Shown in pieces: positions 36,604-44,488 of a stretch of DNA of 61,656 nt. Position 1 is the first letter of the stretch; each line of letters starts with the position of its first letter. The notes below the pieces were generated by a model that worked only from the letters and a program-made list of their open reading frames with translations, had not been told where the DNA came from and ran no database searches. A program made the translations under genes and the position numbers. The DNA is from Candidatus Gastranaerophilales bacterium (lineage in GTDB: Bacteria > Cyanobacteriota > Vampirovibrionia > Gastranaerophilales > Gastranaerophilaceae): the NCBI GenBank assembly GCA_944323265.1, contig CALURX010000007.1, positions 1 through 61,656 on the forward strand, given 5' to 3'.

Positions 36604-38016
36604 ATGAGGAAGTTTTTAACACTGGCTATATTAATATCAATGACAGCAGGAAATATAGTTCCTGTTATAGCGGCAGAAAAGACAGTTTTGAGTGCAGGTG
36701 CTGAGCAGACTGTTGATACAAATAAGAAGAAAAAAGAAAAGAAAAAATCAGATAAAGTTAAACCTGTTAAGAACAAATATGAATATATTAATCTTGCGTG
36801 GTGGCAGCAGTTCAATGATGAGTATTTGAATGATTATATTATAAGAGCTGTTGAAAATAACAAAGATTTGAAGATGGCGACATTAACGATAGACGAGTAT
36901 TATCAGAATGTAGTAGCGCAGCGTGCGAACGAGCTTCCTACTATTCAGGCGGGATTTATGCCGGGGTATGGTAAATTTTTGGGTTCATCAGCCGGCGGAT
37001 TTATGCTTCCTATAATAGCGAATTATGAGCTTGATTTGTTTGGTAAGAATCATAACAAAACAACTGCAGTCAGAAAGTTATATGAAGCGTCCATTCTCGA
37101 TGAGCAGTCAGCTTATATATCTATAGCTTCATCTGTCGGGAGTGTATATATAAATATTGTTAAGCTTGATGCAATGATAGATTTGCAGGAAGATATTGTA
37201 AATCTAAGAAAAGAAATTTTTGATATGATGCTTGTAAGCAATGCAGAAGGTATTGTATCAACTTCAGATTTGGTTAAGGCTAACCAGTCTTATATAACAG
37301 GCGTAACTGAGCTTACGGATTACAAAAAAGAGCGTACAAAGCTTTTGCATCAGCTTGCTGTTTTAATAGGCGACAGCCCTAACAATATTGAGGAATATAA
37401 AAGAATTGATTACAAAAAACTTGCGTTTTCAGGAACAATTCCTGAGTATGTAAGCTCTGATGTTATAATGAAGCGTCCTGACTTTATGAAGGCAGAAAAA
37501 ATGCTTGAGAAAGCCGGAATTGACGTAAAAGTAGCCAGAAAAGAGATGCTTCCTACACTCAATCTGGGCGGCGGTGTTTTGTTTAACTCTAAGCATTTTG
37601 AGAGTTTATTTACGACATCTAATATGCTCTGGGGCTTTGGCGGCGGAATTATGCAGCCTCTGTTTATGGGCGGAAGAATTAAGGCTAATTTGAAGGCTAA
37701 AAAGATTGCGTATGAAAAGAGCCTGAAAAATTATGAGAAAACAAATCTGACTTCAATGCAGGAGGTTAATGATTCTCTGGTTTCCGTAAATATGGATAAG
37801 GAAAAGTTGAGCAAACAGAGAAAGATTCAGGAACTTGAGCAGAAAGATTTTAAGCTTTCTCAGGACAAATTCAATCAGGGTGTAATTGCAAAACTTGATT
37901 TGAACCAGATGGAAGAGAATCTTTTGAGCGTTAATAAGATGGTTTATTCAAGCGAATTTGACTGCATGATTGACTATATAAGTTTTTATAAGGCAATAGC
38001 AGCACAGAATATATAA
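36604..38016 (+). CDS. TolC/NodT-type outer-membrane efflux channel
   Basis: About 470 residues from the ATG at 36604, chosen for the GGAGAAAAG site and a good signal peptide (MRKFLTLAILISMTAGNIVP). A Lys-rich segment (about 38-60) follows. The OEP repeats are visible: WWQQFNDEYLNDYIIRAVENNKD, ANYELDLFGKN, IMKRPDFMKAEKMLEKAGID and QPLFMGGRIKANLKAKK. It forms a trimeric duct for drugs or other substrates with the HlyD-like protein. No lipobox Cys is present, unlike many NodT lipoproteins. Confidence 0.92.
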   Translation: MRKFLTLAILISMTAGNIVPVIAAEKTVLSAGAEQTVDTNKKKKEKKKSDKVKPVKNKYEYINLAWWQQFNDEYLNDYIIRAVENNKDLKMATLTIDEYYQNVVAQRANELPTIQAGFMPGYGKFLGSSAGGFMLPIIANYELDLFGKNHNKTTAVRKLYEASILDEQSAYISIASSVGSVYINIVKLDAMIDLQEDIVNLRKEIFDMMLVSNAEGIVSTSDLVKANQSYITGVTELTDYKKERTKLLHQLAVLIGDSPNNIEEYKRIDYKKLAFSGTIPEYVSSDVIMKRPDFMKAEKMLEKAGIDVKVARKEMLPTLNLGGGVLFNSKHFESLFTTSNMLWGFGGGIMQPLFMGGRIKANLKAKKIAYEKSLKNYEKTNLTSMQEVNDSLVSVNMDKEKLSKQRKIQELEQKDFKLSQDKFNQGVIAKLDLNQMEENLLSVNKMVYSSEFDCMIDYISFYKAIAAQNI

Positions 38017-38090
38017 TTCTCATCTAAACAGTTGATGTGTTCAGTAGAAAAATACTATATGATACTTATGGACTATAGTAGGGATTAGGT

Positions 38091-39182
38091 ATGATAAATT
38101 CTGTATTTTTCGACGAATTATATAAGCAGTTCGCATGGTACGATTCAGTATTTACGCCTGTTGTGAAAAATTGCAGCAGTGAATTTTTCTTCGATGGGTT
38201 TGAATATAAACTCGCCTCAATTAGTACCAATATGAACGTGCTTTCACAGAATGATACTTTTTTTGTTACTAAAGTCAAAATTAATTCAAAAAACGATGTT
38301 TATATAAGAATCTCGCAGGATGCAATAAATGTTATTTTGGATAAAGTTTTGGGGAAAAATAACAGGCGTTTTGAATTAACCGAAGTTACGGAACTTGAAG
38401 CTAGAATTATTACGGCGTTTAATGATTTTTTATACGAATCTCTTGCCCCGAATTTTACTATAGAACCGCATAGACGCTATAACGAGATTTTACATTTGAC
38501 TTATTTTGTAAAAAGTGAAATCTCTGATTCTGCTGCCAAGTTTATAATTTCTGTTCCAAAAGACATTTTATCCCCTAAGGATATTAATCCAAAGGAGGCG
38601 AGATTTGAAGATAAAGATTTTGCAAGCAGCCCTGTTGAGGTTAATCTGCTTCTCGGAACAACCGTTTTCCCTGTTGCGGATATTAAAAAGCTTGACGTGG
38701 GTGATATTGTTGTATTTGAAAACAGCAGCTCTTCTGAGATGACGCTTGTTTGCGACAACATTGTACAAAAGTTTCAGGTAAAACCTAATCTTAAAATCAT
38801 AGAACCTTATGATATTGGCGGAGGAAATAATATGGATGAAAATACAAACACTAACTTGTGGGACAGTATTCAAGTCGACATGTCAGCCGAGTTTGACAAA
38901 GTAAAAGTTACTCTGGGCGAGTTGAAAAGCATTGAAGAAGGGCTGATTGTTGATTTGTGTTCTGTATACGATAACAAAGTTTCCCTCAAAGTGGGCGGAA
39001 AACTTGTCGCATCGGGAGAACTTGTAATCATAAACGACAGGTTTGGAGTTAGGATTGAGAAGGTTAATGATTCTAAGCAGCCTCAGGAAACTCCGCAGGC
39101 GCAGCACCAGGAAGAAGCTCCACAGGCTGAAGGCCCGCAAGAGGATTTTGACTACAGCGATTTTGAAGTCGAGAATCAGTAG
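38091..39182 (+). CDS. Double-SpoA (FliM/FliN/SctQ-like) switch or sorting-platform protein
   Basis: The 363-residue protein has an N-terminal region (about 1-180) and two SpoA folds. The first, about 183-240, includes VNLLLGTTVFPVADIKKLDVGDIVVFE; the second, about 265-335, includes VKVTLGELKSIEEGLIVDL and NDRFGVRIEKV. The C-terminal tail is Gln/Glu/Pro rich. Two SpoA domains in one chain match SctQ of type III injectisomes or FliY-like flagellar proteins more than separate FliM and FliN. It is first in the fliOPQR group. Confidence 0.75.
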   Translation: MINSVFFDELYKQFAWYDSVFTPVVKNCSSEFFFDGFEYKLASISTNMNVLSQNDTFFVTKVKINSKNDVYIRISQDAINVILDKVLGKNNRRFELTEVTELEARIITAFNDFLYESLAPNFTIEPHRRYNEILHLTYFVKSEISDSAAKFIISVPKDILSPKDINPKEARFEDKDFASSPVEVNLLLGTTVFPVADIKKLDVGDIVVFENSSSSEMTLVCDNIVQKFQVKPNLKIIEPYDIGGGNNMDENTNTNLWDSIQVDMSAEFDKVKVTLGELKSIEEGLIVDLCSVYDNKVSLKVGGKLVASGELVIINDRFGVRIEKVNDSKQPQETPQAQHQEEAPQAEGPQEDFDYSDFEVENQ

Positions 39183-39234
39183 TAATTGATTTTTGTAACT
39201 ATTTCATTAAATTCAAAACAGAGAAGGTGTAATT

Positions 39235-39678
39235 ATGGGATATTTAGCAAATTTTATGGTATATACGCTTGCGATGGTGGGAGTAATCGCAGTAGCATTG
39301 TTGATATTCAAAAATGCAACAACTTCAGGTGCCATAAAAAAATCAAAATATTTGAGCATAATTGATACAATGTCAATCGGCCCGAGAAAAACTCTTTATA
39401 TTGTATCAGCAGGGCATGAAAAGTTTTTGATAGCAGGTGATGTTGATAAAACAAGCTTAATTTCAAAGCTTGAATCTGCCTCTCAAGAGGTTCCGCTTGT
39501 TTTAAAAACAGAAGAAAAGAGCACGTTTAAAGAGACAATGGAGAACCTTGCCAAACCAAAAAGTTATATGGATAAATCATACGTAGGCATACGCTCAAGC
39601 GCGCTGAATACGAAGGGCTTTACATCCGATGGGACTTCCGTTATAAGAAGCCTTGCAAATAAAATGAGGGGGGATTAG
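39235..39678 (+). CDS. fliO: FliO-like flagellar export protein
   Basis: The 147-residue protein has one helix (about 9-28) then a small cytosolic domain with LSIIDTMSIGPRKTLYIVSAGHEKFLIAG, which matches FliO. FliO helps assemble the FliP ring of the export gate. Its presence suggests a flagellar rather than an injectisome-type system. AGAAGGTG precedes the start and fliP follows after 4 bp. Confidence 0.82.
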   Translation: MGYLANFMVYTLAMVGVIAVALLIFKNATTSGAIKKSKYLSIIDTMSIGPRKTLYIVSAGHEKFLIAGDVDKTSLISKLESASQEVPLVLKTEEKSTFKETMENLAKPKSYMDKSYVGIRSSALNTKGFTSDGTSVIRSLANKMRGD

Positions 39679-39682
39679 TAAT

Positions 39683-40321
39683 ATGGATTCTGTTTTACAA
39701 GATATGAACCCTGTCTTACAAATGCTTACGGTAATGACGCTTTTTTCGCTTTTACCGTTTGTTTTCTGTTGTATGACTTGTTTTTTGAGATTCACAATAG
39801 TATTTTCACTCCTTAAAACCGCAATGGGTGTGCAAGTTCCGCCTGCAATCGTTACAATCGGGCTTTGTATGATTCTTACTTTTTATACAATGGGCGGAGT
39901 TTTCCAGCAGATGTATGAAAAGGGTTCAATTCCTTATCAAAAGAATCAGAATTTGATTATGGCAATAGATGAGGGGTCTAAACCTTTGAAAGAATTTATG
40001 ATGAAGCAGACAAGAGAGAGCGACTTGGCGTTTTTTGTCGAGCTTAAGCACAAAACACCGCCTAAATCTCCTGAAGACATTACTATTTGGGAAGTTGCGC
40101 CGGCGTTTATATTGAGCGAACTCAAAACAGCATTTGAAATCGGGTTTGTTGTTTTTGTTCCGTTCATCGTGCTTGACCTTGTTGTTGCAAACATTTTGCT
40201 GGCACTTGGTATGTTCATGCTCTCTCCGACAATTATCTCGCTGCCGTTCAAGCTTTTGATATTTATTGCTGTAGACGGCTGGGCACTGATTGTTCAGGGG
40301 TTGGTGCAAAGTTATAATTAG
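39683..40321 (+). CDS. fliP: Flagellar/type III export gate protein FliP
   Basis: The 212-residue protein has the four helices and hydrophilic middle loop of FliP/SctR. FLRFTIVFSLLKTAMGVQVPP and LSELKTAFEIGFVVFVPFIV are signature segments, with ISLPFKLLIFIAVDGWAL at the end. It lacks the cleavable signal peptide usual for FliP and so has SctR-like length. It forms the core ring of the export gate with FliQ and FliR. A 450-bp repeat-filled gap separates it from fliQ. Confidence 0.93.
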   Translation: MDSVLQDMNPVLQMLTVMTLFSLLPFVFCCMTCFLRFTIVFSLLKTAMGVQVPPAIVTIGLCMILTFYTMGGVFQQMYEKGSIPYQKNQNLIMAIDEGSKPLKEFMMKQTRESDLAFFVELKHKTPPKSPEDITIWEVAPAFILSELKTAFEIGFVVFVPFIVLDLVVANILLALGMFMLSPTIISLPFKLLIFIAVDGWALIVQGLVQSYN

Positions 40322-40327
40322 TTGAAG

Positions 40328-40710
40328 AGTTGAAAGGTTGAAAAGTTGAATAGAAATTATTCCCTCTCCTAACAGGAGAGGGCAAGGGTGAGGTAACAAT
40401 TGAGGTTTAGTAGTTTATAAGTTGAGTAGTTTAGAAGAAGTTATAAGGGTTGATAAAGTTGAAAGGTTGAAAAGTTGAATAGAAATTATTCCCTCTCCTA
40501 ACAGGAGAGGGCAAGGGTGAGGTAACAATTGAGGTTTAGTAGTTTATAAGTTGAGTAGTTTAGAAGAAGTTATAAGGGTTGATAAAGTTGAAAGGTTGAA
40601 AAGTTGAATAGAAATTATTCCCTCTCCTAACAGGAGAGGGCAAGGGTGAGGTGACAATTGAGGTTTAGTAGTTTATAAGTTGAGCAGTTTAGAAGAAATT
40701 TAAAATCTAA
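40328..40710 (+). repeat. 129-bp tandem repeat array (about 2.9 copies) between fliP and fliQ
   Basis: The CCCTCTCC landmark occurs at 40362, 40491 and 40620, exactly 129 bp apart. Each unit contains octad GTTGAA runs, a CCCTCTCC-taaca-GGAGAGGG palindrome with AAGGGTGAGG, and GGTTTAGTAGTTTATAAGTTGAGTAGTTTAGAAG-type sequence. Copies 1 and 2 are almost identical and the third diverges at its end. No reading frame is conserved across copies. Confidence 0.93.
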
Positions 40711-40726
40711 TCCTTAAAATGCTCCC

Positions 40727-40754
40727 TTCACGCCTCACACTTCACTCTTCACTA
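40727..40754. repeat. Four TTCACTN heptads upstream of fliQ
   Basis: TTCACGC-CTCACAC-TTCACTC-TTCACTA, exactly four heptads, in the same family as 9461-9490. It ends just before the fliQ ribosome site (GAAAGGA). Confidence 0.75.
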
Positions 40755-40770
40755 AAGAAAGGACCAATAT

Positions 40771-41259
40771 ATGGAAATGTTAACTGAATACTTAGCAAAA
40801 GGGTTTATGGTAATGCTTGCTATTTCCATGCCCTGCGTGCTTACAGCTGCGGCAATCGGTCTTGTAGTTGGTATTATTCAGGCTGTAACACAGGTTCAGG
40901 AGCAGACAATTGCTGCTGCACCGAAAATCTTTGCAGTATTTTTAGTTATTATAATCGGCGGCGTGGGATTTATTAAATTACTTACAAATTTATTTCAGGA
41001 GGGCGCTGCGCTTGCGTTCAACACTGTCCCAAAGAACGACAGTTATGTTCTCCCTGCTGATTATTACAAGTATACAACTCCTTTTGAGGGCGAAATGAAG
41101 GACAAGTTTAAGAATCAGTCTGACTTTAATGAGCTTATGAAAAATCCGGGCAAGGTTCCGTTTATTGATAAGTCGCAGAAGATTAAATACGATGCTGCGC
41201 CGCAAGCTCCTATGCCAAAGGGTAACTTTGTGGAAATTAATAAAATGCTGGGGAGATAG
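40771..41259 (+). CDS. fliQ: Flagellar export protein FliQ with a C-terminal extension
   Basis: The 162-residue protein has an FliQ/SctS core in residues 1-90 with its two helices: VMLAISMPCVLTAAAIGLVVG and FAVFLVIIIGGVGFIKLL, linked by AVTQVQEQTIAAAPK, the family signature. Residues 91-162 are an extra hydrophilic tail (YVLPADYYKYTTP, MKDKFKNQSDF, KGNFVEINKML) not found in standard FliQ of about 89 residues. The gene after it follows without a gap. The tail may reach the cytosolic platform or periplasm. Confidence 0.88.
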   Translation: MEMLTEYLAKGFMVMLAISMPCVLTAAAIGLVVGIIQAVTQVQEQTIAAAPKIFAVFLVIIIGGVGFIKLLTNLFQEGAALAFNTVPKNDSYVLPADYYKYTTPFEGEMKDKFKNQSDFNELMKNPGKVPFIDKSQKIKYDAAPQAPMPKGNFVEINKMLGR

Positions 41260-41628
41260 ATGAGAAAAATATTTTTTGTATTAATGTGTTTAACTGTGAT
41301 GAATACAGCTCAAGCCTTTGAGGACTGTGTGATTACGACAAGCGGAAAACTTACGGATATAAAAATTGAGAATAATCAAATAATAGATGTGTATCCGCTT
41401 ATCACTGTTATGAACGAAAAAAATACGCTGATTGTAAGACCTCTAAAGGAAGGTAAGACAAGTTTCAGCGTACTGAAAAACGGCAAAGAGCGTTTTACTT
41501 TTAACGTTGAAGCAACGAAGGATAAAACTTCCGTAAGCGACGTTGAAGGCTTTGATGTTCTTCAAATTGATGAGCCGCCGCATATATATGAATATGACCT
41601 TGATATGCCTCCGATAGGAAAAGAATAA
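41260..41628 (+). CDS. Small secreted protein resembling a secretin/pilus N-domain
   Basis: The 122-residue protein has a signal peptide (MRKIFFVLMCLTVMNTAQA) and one small domain: IIDVYPLITVMNEKNTLIV and LKEGKTSFSVLKNGKERFTF. This pattern of strands resembles the N-terminal domain of CpaC-type secretins (T2SS/T3SS pilus N domain), here standing alone. It lies between fliQ and fliR, with a start 1 bp after the fliQ stop and a stop overlapping fliR. It may be a periplasmic accessory of this export system. The domain assignment is by eye and uncertain. Confidence 0.5.
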   Translation: MRKIFFVLMCLTVMNTAQAFEDCVITTSGKLTDIKIENNQIIDVYPLITVMNEKNTLIVRPLKEGKTSFSVLKNGKERFTFNVEATKDKTSVSDVEGFDVLQIDEPPHIYEYDLDMPPIGKE

Positions 41629-42407
41629 TGGATCAATTAATAACCCAAATCGCAATATTGTTTCCTGATTTTGAGCGCTGGTTCTCAGCGGGCTTTATTG
41701 TGTTTGCGAGACTTCTCGGGTTTATCAGGTTTGCTCCGGTTTTTAACAGAAGGGAGATTGCGGGGCTTGTAAAGCTTGCGCTTGTGTTTCTTTTGACACT
41801 TATTATAACTCCATTATTAAAACCGGGCCCGCCTCCGGGTGATGTTTCGCCGCTGCTTCTTCTGGTTTTGAATTTTGCAGCCGGAGCAATAATCGGGTAT
41901 ATAGCACAGCTTCTTATTCAGGCAATTGAAGCCGGGGGAGATATGATTAATACACAGATGGGTTTATCCTCCGCAATGGTTATGGACCCTACTACAAACA
42001 GCCAGACTTCTATTCTGAGCCGTGTTATTACTTTAATGGGATTGTGTATATTTATACAAATCGGCGGATTTTATTGGCTGCTCAACGCGCTTATCAGGAG
42101 TTTTGAAATCTTCCCGGTGTATGCTGTTTCAATCCCGCTTGAGAAGATTATTAATCTTGATTATCTTGTCACAACCACATCGAATGTTTTATATATGGGG
42201 CTGCAAATTGCCTCGCCGATTCTGCTTGCAACATTGGGGCAGGATATTATCCTCGGTGTTATATCAAAAACAGCACCTCAGGTTAACGTTTTCCAATTAA
42301 GCTTTCTTTTCAAACCTGTTTTGGGTGCTGCTATTATGATTTGGATTCTGCCTATGCTTGTGGAAGTAATTTCCGAATTCTTTTTATCTTTTTCAAAGAT
42401 TTATTAG
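41628..42407 (+). CDS. fliR: Flagellar/type III export gate protein FliR
   Basis: The 259-residue protein has six or more helices. FARLLGFIRFAPVF, GDMINTQMGLSSAMVMDP and LLATLGQDIILGVISKTAPQ are FliR/SctT signatures. With FliP and FliQ it makes the export gate. The start overlaps the previous stop (TAATG). flhB and flhA, normal next partners, are not present; the next gene on the opposite strand is a prepilin whose stop overlaps this one. Confidence 0.93.
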   Translation: MDQLITQIAILFPDFERWFSAGFIVFARLLGFIRFAPVFNRREIAGLVKLALVFLLTLIITPLLKPGPPPGDVSPLLLLVLNFAAGAIIGYIAQLLIQAIEAGGDMINTQMGLSSAMVMDPTTNSQTSILSRVITLMGLCIFIQIGGFYWLLNALIRSFEIFPVYAVSIPLEKIINLDYLVTTTSNVLYMGLQIASPILLATLGQDIILGVISKTAPQVNVFQLSFLFKPVLGAAIMIWILPMLVEVISEFFLSFSKIY

Positions 42408-43231
42408 TAATTAACTTTGAATCCGTTTTCAGCAAGTCTTGCAGTACATCCCCATCCGCCATTGGCTTTTACCGTATCTGTACATGCTGTACTGCTGTTT
42501 GAAACTGACCAGATATCATTTTCAGAACCGGAGTTTGCTATTGCTTTTTGATATATAGCAAAGTCGCGTCCGCCGGCAGGGTATAATATGCCGTCAGAGC
42601 CAAGATAAAAATAGAAGATGTCACGTCCGATGGTATTTGGGGCTGCCTTACCGTTTACATCTATCATCAATTCTCCTGCAACAGATTTTAATGATCCCCC
42701 GGCTTCAACTATTTTCTTTACATCTTCTTGCTCATCATCTATATCATCATAGCTGTTGTCAACCAGATATGCAAAAACTACAGCTCCGCTTTTCAAACTG
42801 AGGGCGCGCCCTTGGCTGCCATTCCCGCTGCTAAAGCTGTGTGTATTTCCCTTTCCGCCGTCAGCTGCAATGTCGTATGTTTTGATGCCGGAATAAAAAT
42901 TAGCGGCATTTTTATAATCTTGATTCGGCATTATATTGATATATTCTGCAAGTTTGGTGATTACTTTATCAACAGAGGAATCGCTTGTTGTGCCGGTAAA
43001 ACTTCCGCCCATTTCTTGCCAGGCCTCGGTTTCATATAAATCCAAAGCCTGTCCTTTTGCTGTCATAGAAGAAAACGCATTTTCTAAGTCTGATACCGTT
43101 GCCGATAACTTTGATGCGTTGGCTGCGTTACGATTATTTATCATAAAGCCTGGAGCGACAAGTGCAGCTACTACTCCTACAATTCCCATTGTGATTATTA
43201 ACTCTATCAGGGTAAAGCCTTTTTTATTCAT
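42404..43231 (-). CDS. Type IV prepilin-like protein
   Basis: The 275-residue protein starts MNKKGFTLIELIITMGIVGV: a short basic leader, the G/F prepilin-peptidase cleavage site, Glu5 and the hydrophobic helix. A large C-terminal domain (about 45-275) carries a Cys pair (CTDTVKANGGWGC) and an Asp-rich loop. It is exported and assembled into a pilus or pseudopilus. No other pilus assembly genes are near. AAAGGAA precedes the start. Confidence 0.9.
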   Translation of the reverse strand: MNKKGFTLIELIITMGIVGVVAALVAPGFMINNRNAANASKLSATVSDLENAFSSMTAKGQALDLYETEAWQEMGGSFTGTTSDSSVDKVITKLAEYINIMPNQDYKNAANFYSGIKTYDIAADGGKGNTHSFSSGNGSQGRALSLKSGAVVFAYLVDNSYDDIDDEQEDVKKIVEAGGSLKSVAGELMIDVNGKAAPNTIGRDIFYFYLGSDGILYPAGGRDFAIYQKAIANSGSENDIWSVSNSSTACTDTVKANGGWGCTARLAENGFKVNY

Positions 43232-43299
43232 ATTTAAAATTCCTTTCTTATTTAAACTTTATGTTTATAATACAATATTTTATTTTTTTTGTGAAGAAT

Positions 43300-43848
43300 T
43301 TACAGTTCAAAGTATTCTGCTTTATCCATCATCCGCTCGTCTCTATAATAGCTGTAATAGAATCTGGCCTTGCGGATTATGTCATACCACTGCTGGTAAT
43401 TTGCCATAAAATCATCTTTATTTTTGTTTATGTAATGAATAGATATAATTCCTTCCTGCGCCTGTCCCGCTCTTAGAAATTCGCATTGAGCCGGAACTTT
43501 GCCGTAAGCGTCCGTGCATCTTCCTATGATAACGTCATTTGCGCGGTATCTTAAGGTTCTATAAGGTGAAGTCGGATTTATCCTAATCATTCTTGCGGTG
43601 TTGTTTGCAACAAAAACATTCATTGGAAGCGCAGAATCCTTATAGGAGTGGATAATAACAGTCCTTGTCCAATTTTGGCTTGACTGTCCGTTTGGAACGT
43701 ATTGCAGAATTGCTTCATTACCGACTTTTTTGTAATAAGCTTTTACCCAGAGCTGCTTGTCCGGAAATTTTATTATAACGGTCTGGTACGCAAAAACGCA
43801 CAGCGTTGTAAAAAGGAGGCTAATCGTTAATAAAAGGACTTTTTTCAT
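43300..43848 (-). CDS. Secreted protein of unknown function
   Basis: About 182 residues from the ATG at 43848, which opens a clean signal peptide (MKKVLLLTISLLFTTLCVFA). A longer frame from 43914 would hide this. The mature part is basic and aromatic with WVKAYYKKVGNEAILQYVPN and a pair of Cys (GRCTDAYGKVPAQC), and no known family is recognised. The start lies inside the last 29 bp of the Nif3-like gene. Confidence 0.65.
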   Translation of the reverse strand: MKKVLLLTISLLFTTLCVFAYQTVIIKFPDKQLWVKAYYKKVGNEAILQYVPNGQSSQNWTRTVIIHSYKDSALPMNVFVANNTARMIRINPTSPYRTLRYRANDVIIGRCTDAYGKVPAQCEFLRAGQAQEGIISIHYINKNKDDFMANYQQWYDIIRKARFYYSYYRDERMMDKAEYFEL

Positions 43849-44488
43849 CTGCAATAACTCCTCTAACTCCGGTAATACTTTCAAGCAGCTTCGGCGCAAA
43901 GATTTCACTCTCAAAATGTCCTATATCGAATACTACAGGCTTTGCTTCGAGCGCCGTATGGAATTTCAAATCTCCAGTGACAAAGGCATCGACCGGCTCA
44001 GAGTTAATGAATTCAGAACCGGAGCCGGCGCAAAAACCGATTGTCCGGACGGTTTTTGCGCCGGAATTGTTTACATACCTCAAATGGGGAGATATTGTTA
44101 AAAGTTTTTTCTTTAAATCTTCAACGCTCATCGGGGTTTCAAGTGTCACGATTCTTACAAAATCATCTCCAACGCCTGTGAATCCCAATTTCTGAAGAAT
44201 TACATCCGTTGTTCCGCCCTTTGCGCGGTCAAGGTTTGTGTGAGCCGAGTACATATTAATCCTTCGGTATTCTAAAGGAACATAAAACAGCGGATGGTGT
44301 GAAATTATTAAATCACATTCTTCTTCAAGCGCTTGATGAAAAACCTTATCAGTAATCGTGAGTGCGTACATGATTTTGTTAACCTCACTTGTTTCAAGGT
44401 CAACAATCCATCCGCTTGCATCCCAGCTCTCTTGAGTTTCGAGCGGTGCAAACTCTTCTATCTTTTGAACAATTTCATACTTATTCAA
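43820..44488 (-). CDS. Nif3-like dinuclear metal-centre protein
   Basis: About 222 residues. LIISHHPLFY and SAHTNLDRAKGGTTDVI are the first metal-binding motifs, and VTGDLKFHTALEAKPVVFDIGHFESE the last. Together they match the YbgI/YqfO family; the actual reaction is unknown although GTP cyclohydrolase-like folds have been proposed. I choose the TTG at 44488, which follows GGAGGAG by six bases, over an upstream start at 44539 inside coaBC. The overlap with coaBC is then 8 bp. Confidence 0.88.
   Translation of the reverse strand: MNKYEIVQKIEEFAPLETQESWDASGWIVDLETSEVNKIMYALTITDKVFHQALEEECDLIISHHPLFYVPLEYRRINMYSAHTNLDRAKGGTTDVILQKLGFTGVGDDFVRIVTLETPMSVEDLKKKLLTISPHLRYVNNSGAKTVRTIGFCAGSGSEFINSEPVDAFVTGDLKFHTALEAKPVVFDIGHFESEIFAPKLLESITGVRGVIADEKSPFIND

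Noticed and set aside
40328-40710. Possible CRISPR array
   Set aside because: The units are contiguous 129-bp tandem copies with no unique spacers and no cas genes nearby.
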